Shown piece after piece: positions 22,951 to 32,381 of a stretch of 32,381 nucleotides of DNA. A program made the position numbers and the translations under genes. The DNA lies in the NCBI GenBank assembly GCA_028817905.1, contig JAPPOR010001056.1, positions 1 to 32,381 on the forward strand. The letters are read 5' to 3'. The stretch is from Myxococcales bacterium. GTDB lineage: Bacteria > Myxococcota_A > Polyangia > Polyangiales > JAFGIB01. Position 1 is the first letter of the stretch, and every line of letters starts with the position of its first letter. The notes under the pieces are model-generated. The model was not told where the DNA came from, made no database searches, and saw only the letters and a program-made list of their open reading frames with translations.

Positions 22951-25323
22951 GTGGCCAGTAAGAAGAAGAAAAGCTCACAGGGCGATCTCTTTGATGGGTC
23001 TGCGGCGATCGCCCACCCGATCGAGGATGCGCCGCTGTCCGAGGAAACCCGACGGCGCTACCTGCACTACGCGTTGAGCGTCATCACGGCCCGTGCGCTG
23101 CCGGACGTACGTGATGGGCTCAAGCCGGTTCAGCGTCGCATTCTGTATGCGATGCACAACGACCTGCACCTTCGGCACGATGCCAAATATCGCAAGTGCG
23201 CGCTGATCGTTGGCGACGTCATGGGTAAGTACCACCCCCACGGTGACTCGGCGATCTACGACGCGCTGGTTCGCATGGCGCAGCATTTCTCCCTGCGTGC
23301 GCCCCTGGTCGATGGGCGCGGCAACTTCGGTTCGCCCGATGGAGATGCGGCCGCCGCCATGCGCTACACCGAAGCGCGCCTGAGGCAACTGGCCTCGGAG
23401 ATGCTCGGTGAGCTCGGCAAGCGCACGGTGCCGTTTCGTCCGAACTACGACGGCACGCGCTTCGAGCCCGTCGTCCTGCCGTCGCGCTTCCCGAACCTGC
23501 TGGTCAACGGAGTGCAGGGCATCGCCGTCGGGATGGCCACGTCCATCCCTCCCCACAACCTCGGGGAGGTGATCGACGCGGCGGTCGCGCTAATCGACGA
23601 TCCCGATGTCCCGGTGAAGGGCTTGCTCAAGTTCATCAAAGGCCCCGACTTTCCCACTGGTGGTCAGTTGCTTAGCACGCGCAAGGAGCTGCTGTCGGTT
23701 TATACGGAGGGGAGCGGTTCTCTCAAGCTGCGCGGTGAGTGGAAAGCCGAGACTCCGAAGCGCGGCAACGAGCAGATCGTGATTACCTCGATTCCGTACG
23801 CTATCAAGCGCGCCAGCCTAGTCGAAAAGATCGCGGAGGTGATCATCGCGCGCAAGCTGCCTGCGTTGCTGGATGTACGCGACGAAAGCACCGATGAGAC
23901 ACGCATCGTGCTGGAGATCAAGAAGGGCACGGATCCGCAGCTGGTGATGGCCTACCTTTACAAGCACACGCCCATGCAGACCGGCGTGAGCGTGGACCTG
24001 ACATGTCTGGTGCCGACGGAGAACCCCGAGGTTCCGGGGCCGTCACGACTGGATCTGGCGCAGATCCTTCGCCACTTCCTCGATTTCCGAATGGACGTCG
24101 TGACGAAGCGCCTGGAGTTCGACCTCGAGGCGTTGCGCAAGCGCATCCACATTCTGGAGGGCTTTGCGATCATCTTCGACGCGCTCGATGAGACGATCCG
24201 GATCATCCGTCGCTCCGACGGCAAGAAGGATGCAGCTGCCAAGCTTATCAAGCGCTTTTCGCTCACCGAGGAGCAGGTCGAGGCGATTCTCGAGTTGAAG
24301 CTCTACCGGCTTGCGAAGCTCGAGATTCTGCTGATCCGTGAGGAGCTAGAGCAGAAGCGCGCAGAGGCGACCCGCATCGAGCGCTTGCTCAAGAGTCCGA
24401 AGGCACGGTGGAAGCTGATTCGAGGAGAGCTACTCGAGATCAAGGAAGGGTACAACGATCGTCGGCGCACCCGTATCGTAGCGTCTTCGGACGAGCCGGA
24501 GTTCGATGCGGAGGCGTTTATCCTCGAGGAGGATGCCCACGTCATGATTACGCGCCAGGGGTGGATCAAGCGGCAGCGGGAAATCAAGGATGTGACTGCG
24601 ACCCGAACGCGTGAGGGGGACGCGGTGCTGGACGTGGCAGCTGGCTCGACGAAGTCCGTGCTGGCGTTGTTCTCGAATATGGGCACTTGCTACGTGTGCC
24701 GTGTGGTGGACGTGCCGGCCACGACCGGGTACGGCACGCCGGTGCAGAAGCTCTTCAAGCTGGCGGATGGGGAGCGGATCGTGAGCATGATGGGCTTCGA
24801 CCCGCGTGTGCTCGAAGTGCCGCCCATCGACGAGGACTCGGAAGACCTCGAGGGGCCCTACGCGATCGCGGTCACAAAGGGCGGCATGACCCTGTGTATG
24901 TCGTTGCGCGGCCACCGGGAGCCCAGCACTCGGGCGGGTCGTCGTTACATGCGGCTATCCCAGGGGGACGAGGTGCTGTACGTCGGGCTGTGCGGTGAGG
25001 AGGACTACCTGGCGTGTGCCAGCAAGAAGGGCAGGGCGCTCATTTGTGATGCCGAGGAAGTGTCCCTGCTGGCGGGACCGGGCAAGGGGGTGATGCTGAT
25101 CAAGCTGGACAAGGGAGACGAACTGGTCGGTGCGCAGCTATTGCACGCGCCATCCGAAGCGTTGCAGGTCGAAAAAGAGTCGGGGGCGTCGTTTTCGGTC
25201 AGTCGTCGCAAGTATCAGCCGGTTTCGCGTGGTGGCAAGGGCCACGCCATGTTCAAGCGCGGGAGTCTCAAACGGGTCCTCCTGCCCGTTCCTGAGATGC
25301 CTGAGCTGCCGGAGAAGGGCTAG
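22951..25323 (+). CDS. parC: DNA topoisomerase IV subunit A (ParC/GyrA family)
   Basis: The product is 790 aa, starting at GTG 22951 after GGAG. Key blocks: [44 protein letters not shown] (quinolone-region homologue, Ser kept) and the catalytic tyrosine Y139 in MRYTEARL. The C-terminal domain has beta-pinwheel-like repeats with no canonical QRRGGKG box at blade 1, although SRGGKG occurs near the end. The adjacent parE-like gene favours topoisomerase IV over gyrase. Topo IV decatenates daughter chromosomes. The N-terminal 35 residues are a tail ([13 protein letters not shown]) with a motif resembling sliding-clamp-binding sequences. parE starts 2 bp after the stop. Confidence 0.92.
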   Translation: MASKKKKSSQGDLFDGSAAIAHPIEDAPLSEETRRRYLHYALSVITARALPDVRDGLKPVQRRILYAMHNDLHLRHDAKYRKCALIVGDVMGKYHPHGDSAIYDALVRMAQHFSLRAPLVDGRGNFGSPDGDAAAAMRYTEARLRQLASEMLGELGKRTVPFRPNYDGTRFEPVVLPSRFPNLLVNGVQGIAVGMATSIPPHNLGEVIDAAVALIDDPDVPVKGLLKFIKGPDFPTGGQLLSTRKELLSVYTEGSGSLKLRGEWKAETPKRGNEQIVITSIPYAIKRASLVEKIAEVIIARKLPALLDVRDESTDETRIVLEIKKGTDPQLVMAYLYKHTPMQTGVSVDLTCLVPTENPEVPGPSRLDLAQILRHFLDFRMDVVTKRLEFDLEALRKRIHILEGFAIIFDALDETIRIIRRSDGKKDAAAKLIKRFSLTEEQVEAILELKLYRLAKLEILLIREELEQKRAEATRIERLLKSPKARWKLIRGELLEIKEGYNDRRRTRIVASSDEPEFDAEAFILEEDAHVMITRQGWIKRQREIKDVTATRTREGDAVLDVAAGSTKSVLALFSNMGTCYVCRVVDVPATTGYGTPVQKLFKLADGERIVSMMGFDPRVLEVPPIDEDSEDLEGPYAIAVTKGGMTLCMSLRGHREPSTRAGRRYMRLSQGDEVLYVGLCGEEDYLACASKKGRALICDAEEVSLLAGPGKGVMLIKLDKGDELVGAQLLHAPSEALQVEKESGASFSVSRRKYQPVSRGGKGHAMFKRGSLKRVLLPVPEMPELPEKG

Positions 25324-25325
25324 GA

Positions 25326-27230
25326 ATGTCCTACACAGCTAGCAATATCGAGGTTCTCGAGGGCCTCGAGCCGGTCCGAAAGCGCCCGGCGATGTACATC
25401 GGCGGGACCGACAAAGCCGGGTATCATCACCTGCTGTGGGAGATCGTCGACAATTGCGTCGATGAGGCGATCAACGGCCACGCCAGCAAGATCGAGGTGG
25501 TGATCGACGAGGACCAACGGGCTGCCACCGTGACCGATGATGGCCGCGGCATTCCGGTCGACGTGCACAAGAAGTTCAAACGGCCGGCGCTTGAGCTGAT
25601 TCTGTGTACCCTGCACGCGGGCGGCAAATTCGATGAGGGCAGCTACAAGGTGTCGGGCGGTCTCCATGGTGTGGGGTCATCCGTCGTCAACGCGCTATCG
25701 GAGCGGATGGTCGCGACCGTCAAACGGGGGGGGCACGAGTACACCCAAAGCTATGGGCGCGGGACACCCACAACCAAGCTAAAAAAGGGAAAGGCCGTGC
25801 GTGGGCATGGGACGAAGATCTACTTTCGCCCCGACTCCAAGATCTTTGGCGAGCGTATGAAGTTCGATCTAGGTCTCGTTCGCGAGCGGCTGGAAGCGAA
25901 GAGCTACCTGCATCGAGGACTCCTGATCACCCTGGTCGGCCCGGCGGGAGAGCGCGAGGAGTTCCATCATCCGGGCGGGATCACCGAGTATCTTGGCAAG
26001 CTGATCGAACAGCGCGGCAAGCCGCCGACCCACCCGACGGCGTTTTCCCTCGAGCGCGACAGCGATCCCCGCCTGGAACTGTCCTTGCAGTGGACTGAGA
26101 GCACGGACGAAACGATCAAGTCGTACGCCAATGGGATTCCCACTGGCTCGGGCGGGACGCACGAGAACGGCTTTAAGCAGGGGCTGGGCAAGGCCATCCG
26201 CGGCTACATGCAGACCAAGAAGCTACAGCCGAAGGGTGTAACGATCACGGCCGAAGACATCCGCGAAGGTGTGGTTGCGATCGTCAGTGTGTATGTCAGT
26301 GACCCGCAGTTTCAAGGACAGACCAAGGACCGCCTCAACAATCCCGAAGTCACGAGTCCTGTGGAGTCGGCCCTGCGGGTGGCGCTGGAACAATGGCTGC
26401 TCGACAACGCCAGCTCCGCCGACGCCATTGTGGCGCGCATCGTTACGGCCGCCCGGGCACGCGCGGCGAGTCGCGCCGCTGGGCAGCAGGTGCTGCGCAA
26501 AACCGCTGTAAGCCACCGTTTGAATCTACCCGGTAAGCTGGCCGACTGTTCCAGCACCAACCCTGCCGAGTGCGAGCTGTTTCTGGTCGAGGGGGACAGT
26601 GCCGGGGGCAATGCCAAGCAGGGACGAGACCGTCGTACGCAGGCGATTCTCCCCCTACGAGGTAAGGTATTGAACACCGAACGGGCAAGCACCGCGGCGG
26701 TACTCGCGAACAAGGAGTTGCAGGCCGTCGTCTCGGGGCTCGGATGTGGGGTAGGCAAGGATTTTGATATCTCCAAGCTCCGCTACGCTCGCATCTTCCT
26801 GTTGATGGATGCGGACTCTGATGGCCACCACATCACGACCCTGCTCTTGACGTTCTTCTATCGTCACCTGCCGGGGCTCGTGAAAGGCGGCCATGTGTAC
26901 CTATGTATGCCGCCGCTCTATCGCATCGACGCCGCCAACCAGACGTACTGGGCCATCGACGATGCCGAACGCGAGCGCGTCATTGCGGGCCTGCCCAAGA
27001 ACGTCAAGCCGGACATCAGTCGCTTCAAGGGCTTGGGTGAAATGCCTGCCGAAGATCTCAAGCACACCACGCTCGATCCCAGGCGGCGGCGCGCGCTGCG
27101 CGTCACGATCAGCAACGAGTTCGAGACCGACCAGTTGATGAATGATTTGATGGGCAAGGATCCATCCGCCCGCTATCAGTTCATCATGGAGTCGGCCAAG
27201 CATGCAGAAGCCGAGGAACTCGATCTGTAG
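25326..27230 (+). CDS. parE: DNA topoisomerase IV subunit B (ParE/GyrB family)
   Basis: The product is 634 aa, the ParE length, without the insertion that makes proteobacterial GyrB about 800 aa. ATPase domain: [25 protein letters not shown] and [16 protein letters not shown]. The transducer ends in [54 protein letters not shown] and [12 protein letters not shown] (the DADSDG form is found in ParE proteins). [13 protein letters not shown] is also typical. It assembles as ParC2ParE2. The ribosome site GGAGAAGGGCTAGGA lies inside the parC end, so the two are coupled. After the stop, 163 bp lead to the OmpA gene. Confidence 0.94.
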   Translation: MSYTASNIEVLEGLEPVRKRPAMYIGGTDKAGYHHLLWEIVDNCVDEAINGHASKIEVVIDEDQRAATVTDDGRGIPVDVHKKFKRPALELILCTLHAGGKFDEGSYKVSGGLHGVGSSVVNALSERMVATVKRGGHEYTQSYGRGTPTTKLKKGKAVRGHGTKIYFRPDSKIFGERMKFDLGLVRERLEAKSYLHRGLLITLVGPAGEREEFHHPGGITEYLGKLIEQRGKPPTHPTAFSLERDSDPRLELSLQWTESTDETIKSYANGIPTGSGGTHENGFKQGLGKAIRGYMQTKKLQPKGVTITAEDIREGVVAIVSVYVSDPQFQGQTKDRLNNPEVTSPVESALRVALEQWLLDNASSADAIVARIVTAARARAASRAAGQQVLRKTAVSHRLNLPGKLADCSSTNPAECELFLVEGDSAGGNAKQGRDRRTQAILPLRGKVLNTERASTAAVLANKELQAVVSGLGCGVGKDFDISKLRYARIFLLMDADSDGHHITTLLLTFFYRHLPGLVKGGHVYLCMPPLYRIDAANQTYWAIDDAERERVIAGLPKNVKPDISRFKGLGEMPAEDLKHTTLDPRRRRALRVTISNEFETDQLMNDLMGKDPSARYQFIMESAKHAEAEELDL

Positions 27231-27393
27231 CCGATCCGCTTACACGCAAGTGCACGCAGGCAGATGTATGCTCGGTGACAGACGAGCTTGATGAAGCCGG
27301 GGTCACCTGAAATAATGAAATTTCGGAGCTTTGTTCGGCCTCTCCAGACCGGGCACGCACCGACCGTTCTCGACTCGCTCGAGTGGGCTTTGC

Positions 27394-29022
27394 ATGACTT
27401 GCGCGCGACCAGCCAAACCCAAGGGTTTCGCTAGACGTACTTCGATCATCGCTGCGGCTGCGGTCGCCTGGGTCTTCGTGACCGTTGGGGGCGTCCGGGC
27501 AGAAGCCGCACTCGTCAGTCTTGAGGCTGACGGCGCGATGCCCCTTGGCACGCCCCAGTCGAACCTATTCGGCCCGGGGGGCGGCTTGGCCTTCGGAGTG
27601 CTCTACCCCATTGCGCCGCAGTTGTTGGTGGGTGGACGCCTGCGCGTTGCGGCCCTGTTGGATGGCGATCCACCGGTGGATCCGGGCCGCGTCGACCCGG
27701 ACATGGGCACGCTCGAGGTCGCCGAGCTTGCGCTGCGCTTGCGTCCATTTGCCAGTGAGGATGAGGCTTCGCGCGCGACTGGGTTGTTTGTGGATGGCGC
27801 GTTCGGTGGCGGCCTGACAGGTGAAGAGACGCGCATGGTCCTCGAGGCCGGACTTGGCTTCGGCGTCGATCTCGGTGGGATCGGGCTGGCTCCGGTGGTG
27901 CGGTACCTGCAGGTTGTCCAACCGGACGACCAGCTCTCGGATGCGGATGCGAGGCTTTTGCTGGCGGGGATCGAGTTCAGTTTCGGTGGCAAGCGGGCAA
28001 AGCCCGCTCCCAAGGGGCCTCCGCCGCCCAGGGAAAAGCCCGACCGGGATGGTGATGGGATCGAAGACCTGGAGGACTCCTGCCCCGATGACCCCGAGGA
28101 CCACGATGGGTTCGTCGACGAGGATGGTTGTCCCGACGGCGACAATGACGCAGATGGGCTTGCCGACATGGACGACGACTGTCCCGACGAGGCTGAGGAC
28201 CCCGACGGCTTTGCGGACGACGACGGGTGTCCGGACCCGGACAATGACCAGGATTCCTTTCTCGATGGGGAGGACGAATGTCCCAATGAGGCCGAGGTCG
28301 TCAACGGCAACAAGGACTACGACGGGTGTCCCGACGAAGGTCTCATCGAGTTCAAGGATGATCGCATCGTGTTGGAAGAGCGTGTGCTGTTTGACCTGGA
28401 GCGGGCACGCATCAAGCGGGCAGGGCGGCCAGTTCTGAAGGCCATCGTGGAGCTTCAGAAGCAGCACCCGGAGTGGATTTCCATCCGGATCGAAGGGCAC
28501 GCGGATGCTCGCGGTGACGAAGACTACAACTTGCGTCTCTCCAAGCGCCGCGCCGACAAGGTTCGCGATGGTCTGGTACGTCTCGGTATCCCCGCCGACT
28601 TGATCACGTCCGAAGGCTATGGTTCTACGCGTTTGCGGGACAAGCGAGATGATCCTGAGGCGCATCAGAGAAACCGCCGCGTGGAGTTCGTGGTGGTCGC
28701 GCGCAAGACCGAAGCTCCCCCTGCGGGCGATGCTGAGGGCGACGAGCGGGACACCGAGGCTGGCCCCGACCCCGTGGAGCAAGCGGGCGGTGACTCGGAG
28801 GCACAGGCGGGCTCGGGTCAAGCGACGGCGGGCGACAGCAGCGCGGCGCCGCGAGGGGACGAAGGGGGCGAAGGGGACGAAGGACAGACGGTGCAGGCTC
28901 CCGCACCGGACCAGACGACCGGGGATGCGGACGAGAGCGCGTCTTCCGAGGACACCGGGCCACCTGATCCGGAGGCGGAGGGTGAAGGTACAGCGTCCCA
29001 GCGCGAACAGGAGGCGCAGTGA
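27394..29022 (+). CDS. OmpA-family outer membrane protein with thrombospondin type 3 repeats
   Basis: The product is 542 aa from ATG 27394 (GAGTGGG upstream); the track begins at 27331. A signal peptide is visible (RRTSIIAAAAVAWVFVTVGGVRAEA). The beta-rich N-terminal domain (about 40-210) may be a small barrel. Then come four or so Ca-binding TSP3 repeats (DGDGIEDLEDSCPDD, DEDGCPDGDNDADG, DDDCPDEAEDPDG, DDDGCPDPDNDQDS). The OmpA peptidoglycan-binding domain has VLFDLERARIK, RIEGHADARGDEDYN and RADKVRDGLVRLG. The last 95 residues are an acidic, Gly/Ala/Gln-rich disordered tail. It probably tethers the outer membrane to the wall. Its TGA overlaps the next ATG. Confidence 0.9.
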   Translation: MTCARPAKPKGFARRTSIIAAAAVAWVFVTVGGVRAEAALVSLEADGAMPLGTPQSNLFGPGGGLAFGVLYPIAPQLLVGGRLRVAALLDGDPPVDPGRVDPDMGTLEVAELALRLRPFASEDEASRATGLFVDGAFGGGLTGEETRMVLEAGLGFGVDLGGIGLAPVVRYLQVVQPDDQLSDADARLLLAGIEFSFGGKRAKPAPKGPPPPREKPDRDGDGIEDLEDSCPDDPEDHDGFVDEDGCPDGDNDADGLADMDDDCPDEAEDPDGFADDDGCPDPDNDQDSFLDGEDECPNEAEVVNGNKDYDGCPDEGLIEFKDDRIVLEERVLFDLERARIKRAGRPVLKAIVELQKQHPEWISIRIEGHADARGDEDYNLRLSKRRADKVRDGLVRLGIPADLITSEGYGSTRLRDKRDDPEAHQRNRRVEFVVVARKTEAPPAGDAEGDERDTEAGPDPVEQAGGDSEAQAGSGQATAGDSSAAPRGDEGGEGDEGQTVQAPAPDQTTGDADESASSEDTGPPDPEAEGEGTASQREQEAQ

Positions 29023-30296
29023 TGGGAATCTCCCAGGCCCAGCGAGGATGCTTGCTGATCGGGGCGGTCTGCCTGCTGAGCTGTGGCAGTCCCCTGGTTG
29101 GCGGGGAGTGCCGACCAGGCCTCGAGGTCTGCGAGGGTCTGTGCATCGACTTCGATAGCGATTTCCGCAATTGCGGGCGCTGCGGAAACGATTGCGGCCC
29201 TTTCGTGTGTTCCCGTGGCATGTGTACTGAACGCGTGCGGCCGCCCGAGATCATGGATGGCTCGGTCATGCTCCCGGACGGGCGTGTTCGGCCGGTGGAC
29301 GACGGGGGCGTGATCGTCGAGCCACCCATGGATTCCTCCATGCCCGACGCCAGGCCCCCGGTACCGCCTGGCTACGACGCCAGCTTTGATGTCGACACCG
29401 GTCTGCCGGGTTGCAGCGTGGGACTTACCGAGTGCGAGGGTGAGTGCGTCTCGACGCTCAGCGATCTCAACCACTGCGGCGAGTGCGGCAACGGCTGTCC
29501 CGAAGAGCAGGTCTGTTCGGGAGGGATGTGCGCCGACGCGTGCGTCGACGGTCTGGTTCGCTGTGGGGGGACCTGCTTCGATCTGCAGGCCGATGCGAGC
29601 AACTGCGGCAGCTGTGGCAACGTGTGCGCCTCGGGGATATGCCGTTCGGGCGGGTGTGCCGACTCCGTGCCGGGACAGCTGGTCGTCATCGGCCACGACT
29701 ACACCCGCAGCAACCGCTTTCAGAACACCTTGCTTGGCAACTCGCTGTTTCTGGCCCGCGGCGCGCCTGTACGTACCCTGGTGTTTGCAGGAACCGCGTC
29801 TCAGGCGTCGCAGACCGGGGTGGAGGAGGCGATCGATTTTGTCGCGGACAGCATCGGGCGCGAGTGGGAGCAGGTCGAGGGGCTGGAGAGTCTCATCACC
29901 CTGCAACTGGCGAGCGCGGATGCCTTGCTGATCCATGACCAGCGCGGCAGCACCGACAGCGTATTGACCAAGTTGGGCGAGCAGTGGGGCATGGCGATGG
30001 CCGAGTTCCTGGTGCAGGGCGGCGTGATTGTGCTGATCGAGGGGGCCGGCAGCCAGAATGATGGGACCCACCAGATCCTCACGCCCGTGGGGCTGTTCGA
30101 GGCCGGGCGCAGGGAGCGAATCACGCGCCAGGATCTGGAGATCGTCAGCCCGGGGATCGGGATCGCCCTCCGAGTCGGTGCCCAGTATCGCGGCGAAAAC
30201 GACACGGTGCGCTTCATCGACATCGCGACCCCCGGGACCGTGGCAACGCGAGATCAGGACGATAACCCCGTGATTTTTCAGCGAATAGTACGCTAG
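29022..30296 (+). CDS. Cys-rich lipoprotein with a C-terminal Rossmann-like domain
   Basis: The product is about 424 aa from ATG 29022 (AGGAGG 7 bases upstream); GTG 29019 is the alternative. The lipobox is LLSCGS. Three Cys-rich repeats follow, each with the pattern C..GL..C.G.C....D..NCG.CGN.C....C..G.C: about residues 30-68, 130-168 and 172-210. The first and second are separated by a Pro/Asp-rich linker. These resemble repeats in predicted surface proteins of myxobacteria. The C-terminal 210 residues (LVVIGHDYTRSNRFQNTLLG.., EAIDFVADSI, VLIEGAGSQND) look like an alpha/beta fold of unknown function. One-base overlap with the OmpA gene implies co-translation. Confidence 0.82.
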   Translation: MGISQAQRGCLLIGAVCLLSCGSPLVGGECRPGLEVCEGLCIDFDSDFRNCGRCGNDCGPFVCSRGMCTERVRPPEIMDGSVMLPDGRVRPVDDGGVIVEPPMDSSMPDARPPVPPGYDASFDVDTGLPGCSVGLTECEGECVSTLSDLNHCGECGNGCPEEQVCSGGMCADACVDGLVRCGGTCFDLQADASNCGSCGNVCASGICRSGGCADSVPGQLVVIGHDYTRSNRFQNTLLGNSLFLARGAPVRTLVFAGTASQASQTGVEEAIDFVADSIGREWEQVEGLESLITLQLASADALLIHDQRGSTDSVLTKLGEQWGMAMAEFLVQGGVIVLIEGAGSQNDGTHQILTPVGLFEAGRRERITRQDLEIVSPGIGIALRVGAQYRGENDTVRFIDIATPGTVATRDQDDNPVIFQRIVR

Positions 30297-30464
30297 CCCG
30301 TCCGCCTGGTTGGGGCCTGTCCCGCTGGTTCCTCCGCCGTTCTTGCGGCGCAGCTCCTGGTGACCGGTTCGGGACGCGTGACGCTCCCGCCCGTGTGTGG
30401 AAAACTACGGCACGTTGGGATGTTCTACGCGTGCCCGCAGCGGTGGGCGACCGCGAGGTGATCG
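30297..30464. other. Short intergenic gap before the IPT gene
   Basis: There is no gene; the ORF-track entries at 30395 and 30397 are frame shadows. The last bases hold GAGGTGAT, a strong ribosome site 6 nt from the IPT gene ATG. Confidence 0.5.
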
Positions 30465-32381
30465 ATGTTGCGTGCCACCATGCCAAACCACAGACACGGC
30501 AACCGTTGCCCCTTGGTACTTCCCGGGGCCCAGACAGGCCCCGGGGCCCAGACAGGCGACCCCCTTCGAGGTGCCTGGCCCCGTCTTCGACTTCGCAGCG
30601 CCTCCGCCCCTTTGGCGCTGGCGGCCATCTTGGTGACAACGTGGGTGAGCATGGCACCGGCGCCAGCCCTTGCGGCACCCCAAGGGCCGGCAGTCGAGCG
30701 GATCGAGCCGGCGGCTGGCCCGCCGGGCACCGTCGTGAACATTGTAGGGCGGCGCTTCGGGCGCGCAGCGAGAGTGTGGATCGGCGGCCTCCCGGCACAG
30801 GTGCTTGAGACGCTGCCCAGTCGTGTGACCGTGAAGGTTCCCGCGTTGGCCAAGACCGGCATCGTTTCGGTGGCCGCGGGTGAGCTGGTCGGGAGGGGCC
30901 CTGAGTTCCGGGTCACCCCTCCGCCCCGTGCCGCCAAGATTACAGGTATCAAGCCGCGACGTGGTCCCGCTGGCTCCGAGGTGGTCATCTCGGGCGAGAA
31001 CTTCTCGCCCCGCATGACAGGCAACCTGGTCGAGCTGGGGGGAGTGCCGGTGCTGGTGCGAGCCGCCTCTCCTGTGGCGCTGACGGTGATCGTCCCAGAA
31101 GGTGTGACCAAGGCGCGCTTCAGCGTGCGCGTGCCGCCTGCGGCGGCGGTGGACAGCGCGACGGATTTTGAGGTTACCGCGGTGACCAAGATCGTCGACA
31201 TCTCTCCCCGACGGGCGGGCCCGGGTGCCGAGCTGTTCGTGTCGGGCACAGGCTTTTCCAAGAAAGCGAGCGACAACCGCGTCTACCTTTCGAACCGCAA
31301 GCTCCAGGTTGTTTCCGCCAGCGCCAAGCGGCTGAAAGTACGCCTACCGCTGCAGCCGGCCAGCGGCCGAATCCTGGTGGATGTGAAAGGCGCTGGGCGC
31401 GCGGAGAGCGGTCGCGAGTTCATCGTCCAACGGCAACCCAAGATCGAGGGACTGACACCCGAGGGTGCGCCGCCCGGCGGCTACGTTGTCGTGCGAGGGG
31501 TGCACTTCGGCGATGACCCGGAGGCCGTCGAGGCGAAGCTCGGCGATCGCGCCATGAAGGTGATCGAGACCCGCGACAACGAGCTGGTTGTGGAGGTGCC
31601 ACCGTTGCCCGCCGGTACGTCGCGCCGGGGCAAGGCCGCCCGGGCGCCGCTTTCTGCCAAGCTCTCCATCACGGTGCATGGCGTCGGGCCGGTCGTCTCG
31701 GAACGTGAGCTGGTCGTGCTCGCACCCCTTACCTTGCGGCGTTTCAAGCCCACCCAGGGCCCGGTCGGGTCGTTGGTCAACCTGGTCGGGACCGGCTTTG
31801 ATGCGGCGCCGGAACAAAACCTCGTCACCATCGCAGGCAACCGCGCCCAGGTGGTCTCAGCGGGCCCCGGAAGGCTGCGCGTGCGGGTGCCGGAGACGGG
31901 CAGTGGCCCGATCCGATTGGCGGTCGCCGGACAGGTGGTGGAGACGCGGGCGCCCTTTGTGGTCAACCGGCCCCCGGTCGTGACCGGCGTCACCCCCGCA
32001 GCGGCCGAACCCGGCGCTCGTGTCACAGTGCACGGGAGCGGTTTCGGGACGCGGCCTTCGCTCCTGCGGGCCAAGGTCGGAAATGTGCGCGCGCGGGTCG
32101 TGTCGGCTAAGGACGATCTCCTAGTGGTGGCCGTTCCCGCGGATGCCAAGACGGGCCGGCTGAGCGTCACCAAACCGTTGCACGGGCGCGCGGTTTCGCC
32201 CCAGTCAGTGACGATCGTGGAGCGCCTGTTCATCTCGGCCCTCCGGTCTTCGAGGGTTCAAGCCGGTGCCCTGTTGACCATCCGGGGGGGGGGATTCATC
32301 CCGGGCCAAACCCCCGGGGAGTGGGGGGGCGCGCGGGCGGTGCCGCAAAGTGTTGCGAGCGACCGCCTCAGCGTTCGTGTG
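30465..32381 (+). CDS. Secreted multi-IPT/TIG-repeat protein, partial (continues past the window)
   Basis: This gene is absent from the ORF track because it has no stop in the window; I followed the open frame for 639 codons to the last base. The start is ATG 30465, preceded by GAGGTGAT; ATG 30480 is an alternative. A long N-region with an in-frame PGAQTG duplication precedes a signal peptide (LALAAILVTTWVSMAPAPALA). From about residue 80, at least seven IPT/TIG (Ig-like) repeats of about 80-90 aa follow, each built as I..I.P..GP.G..V.I.G..F.......V..G......V.S...L.V.VP. The last is cut. Such repeats occur in surface adhesins and secreted binding proteins. The ligand is unknown. G10 at 32284-32293 lies in repeat 7 without disturbing the frame. 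Confidence 0.88.
   Translation, partial: MLRATMPNHRHGNRCPLVLPGAQTGPGAQTGDPLRGAWPRLRLRSASAPLALAAILVTTWVSMAPAPALAAPQGPAVERIEPAAGPPGTVVNIVGRRFGRAARVWIGGLPAQVLETLPSRVTVKVPALAKTGIVSVAAGELVGRGPEFRVTPPPRAAKITGIKPRRGPAGSEVVISGENFSPRMTGNLVELGGVPVLVRAASPVALTVIVPEGVTKARFSVRVPPAAAVDSATDFEVTAVTKIVDISPRRAGPGAELFVSGTGFSKKASDNRVYLSNRKLQVVSASAKRLKVRLPLQPASGRILVDVKGAGRAESGREFIVQRQPKIEGLTPEGAPPGGYVVVRGVHFGDDPEAVEAKLGDRAMKVIETRDNELVVEVPPLPAGTSRRGKAARAPLSAKLSITVHGVGPVVSERELVVLAPLTLRRFKPTQGPVGSLVNLVGTGFDAAPEQNLVTIAGNRAQVVSAGPGRLRVRVPETGSGPIRLAVAGQVVETRAPFVVNRPPVVTGVTPAAAEPGARVTVHGSGFGTRPSLLRAKVGNVRARVVSAKDDLLVVAVPADAKTGRLSVTKPLHGRAVSPQSVTIVERLFISALRSSRVQAGALLTIRGGGFIPGQTPGEWGGARAVPQSVASDRLSVRV
30522..30557 (+). 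repeat. In-frame 18-bp tandem duplication in the IPT gene
   Basis: CCCGGGGCCCAGACAGGC occurs twice in a row, perfectly (30522-30539 and 30540-30557), encoding PGAQTG twice. It lies just before the signal-peptide hydrophobic core. The perfect match suggests a recent slippage event. Confidence 0.85.

Noticed and set aside
25180-25260. SRGGKG near the ParC C-terminus as a GyrA box
   Set aside because: A true GyrA box lies at the first blade of the C-terminal domain with QRRGG(K/R)G; this is at the end, so it does not argue for gyrase.
1-32381. CRISPR array, tRNA/rRNA genes, transposase or phage genes
   Set aside because: No regularly spaced repeats and no tRNA, rRNA, transposase, integrase or phage structural signatures were noticed; this is by eye only.

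Overview
This is high-GC chromosomal DNA, probably from a myxobacterium-like organism (Myxococcota / former Deltaproteobacteria). The lineage is inferred, not shown by a marker gene. The clues are a Ser/Thr kinase with an HRDVSPGN catalytic loop fused to a DUF4388-like domain, a long disordered PEGA protein, an OmpA protein with thrombospondin type 3 repeats, a Cys-rich lipoprotein, an IPT/TIG-repeat protein and many short lipoproteins. I see no rRNA, tRNA, CRISPR array, transposase, integrase or phage gene. It reads as ordinary chromosome with unusually rich intergenic structure.

Layout. 1-600: a dispersed repeat, a 20-bp tandem repeat, a very stable hairpin and a small lipoprotein (-). 1037-2895: a minus-strand cluster of Nudix hydrolase, TatD-type hydrolase and a membrane protein. 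2950-4389 (+): msrB overlapping a DUF2452 (C1orf50-like) gene, then an unknown gene. 4605-4898 (-): yggX. 5282-7312 (+): disordered, single-TM PEGA protein. 7337-8730 (-): hisH-hisF. 8801-9427 (+): histidine phosphatase. 9744-11753 (-): UPF1-like SF1 helicase. 12221-13847 (-): a secreted protein or lipoprotein with an apparent frameshift, coupled to a D-cysteine desulfhydrase / ACC-deaminase-like enzyme. 14125-16125 (+): kinase. 16122-17219 (-): aroC. 17417-19495 (+): M3 oligopeptidase. 19586-21915 (-): LysM/M23 lipoprotein and a DUF434 protein. 22054-22833 (+): thiD-like kinase. 22951-27230 (+): topoisomerase IV genes parC-parE. 27394 to the end (+): a cell-surface block of OmpA-like protein, Cys-rich lipoprotein and an IPT/TIG protein cut by the window end.

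How genes fit together. Housekeeping functions (histidine, chorismate, thiamin, topoisomerase IV, iron and methionine-oxide handling) are interleaved with envelope and signalling genes. Several pairs are translationally coupled: msrB/DUF2452, hisH/hisF, parC/parE, ompA/lipoprotein and lipoprotein/dcyD. The 3' surface block looks like an envelope module: a peptidoglycan-anchoring OmpA protein, a Cys-rich lipoprotein and a multi-IPT secreted protein.

Most notable observations: (i) two 86-bp elements with 10-11 bp terminal inverted repeats, in opposite orientation about 10 kb apart, each in a convergent gene junction; (ii) a two-module dispersed repeat at 1-67 and 11766-11898; (iii) an apparent one-base frameshift in the gene upstream of dcyD; (iv) sliding-clamp-binding-like pentapeptides in the ParC N-terminal tail and in an insertion of the SF1 helicase; (v) a bacterial C1orf50 homologue overlapping msrB.
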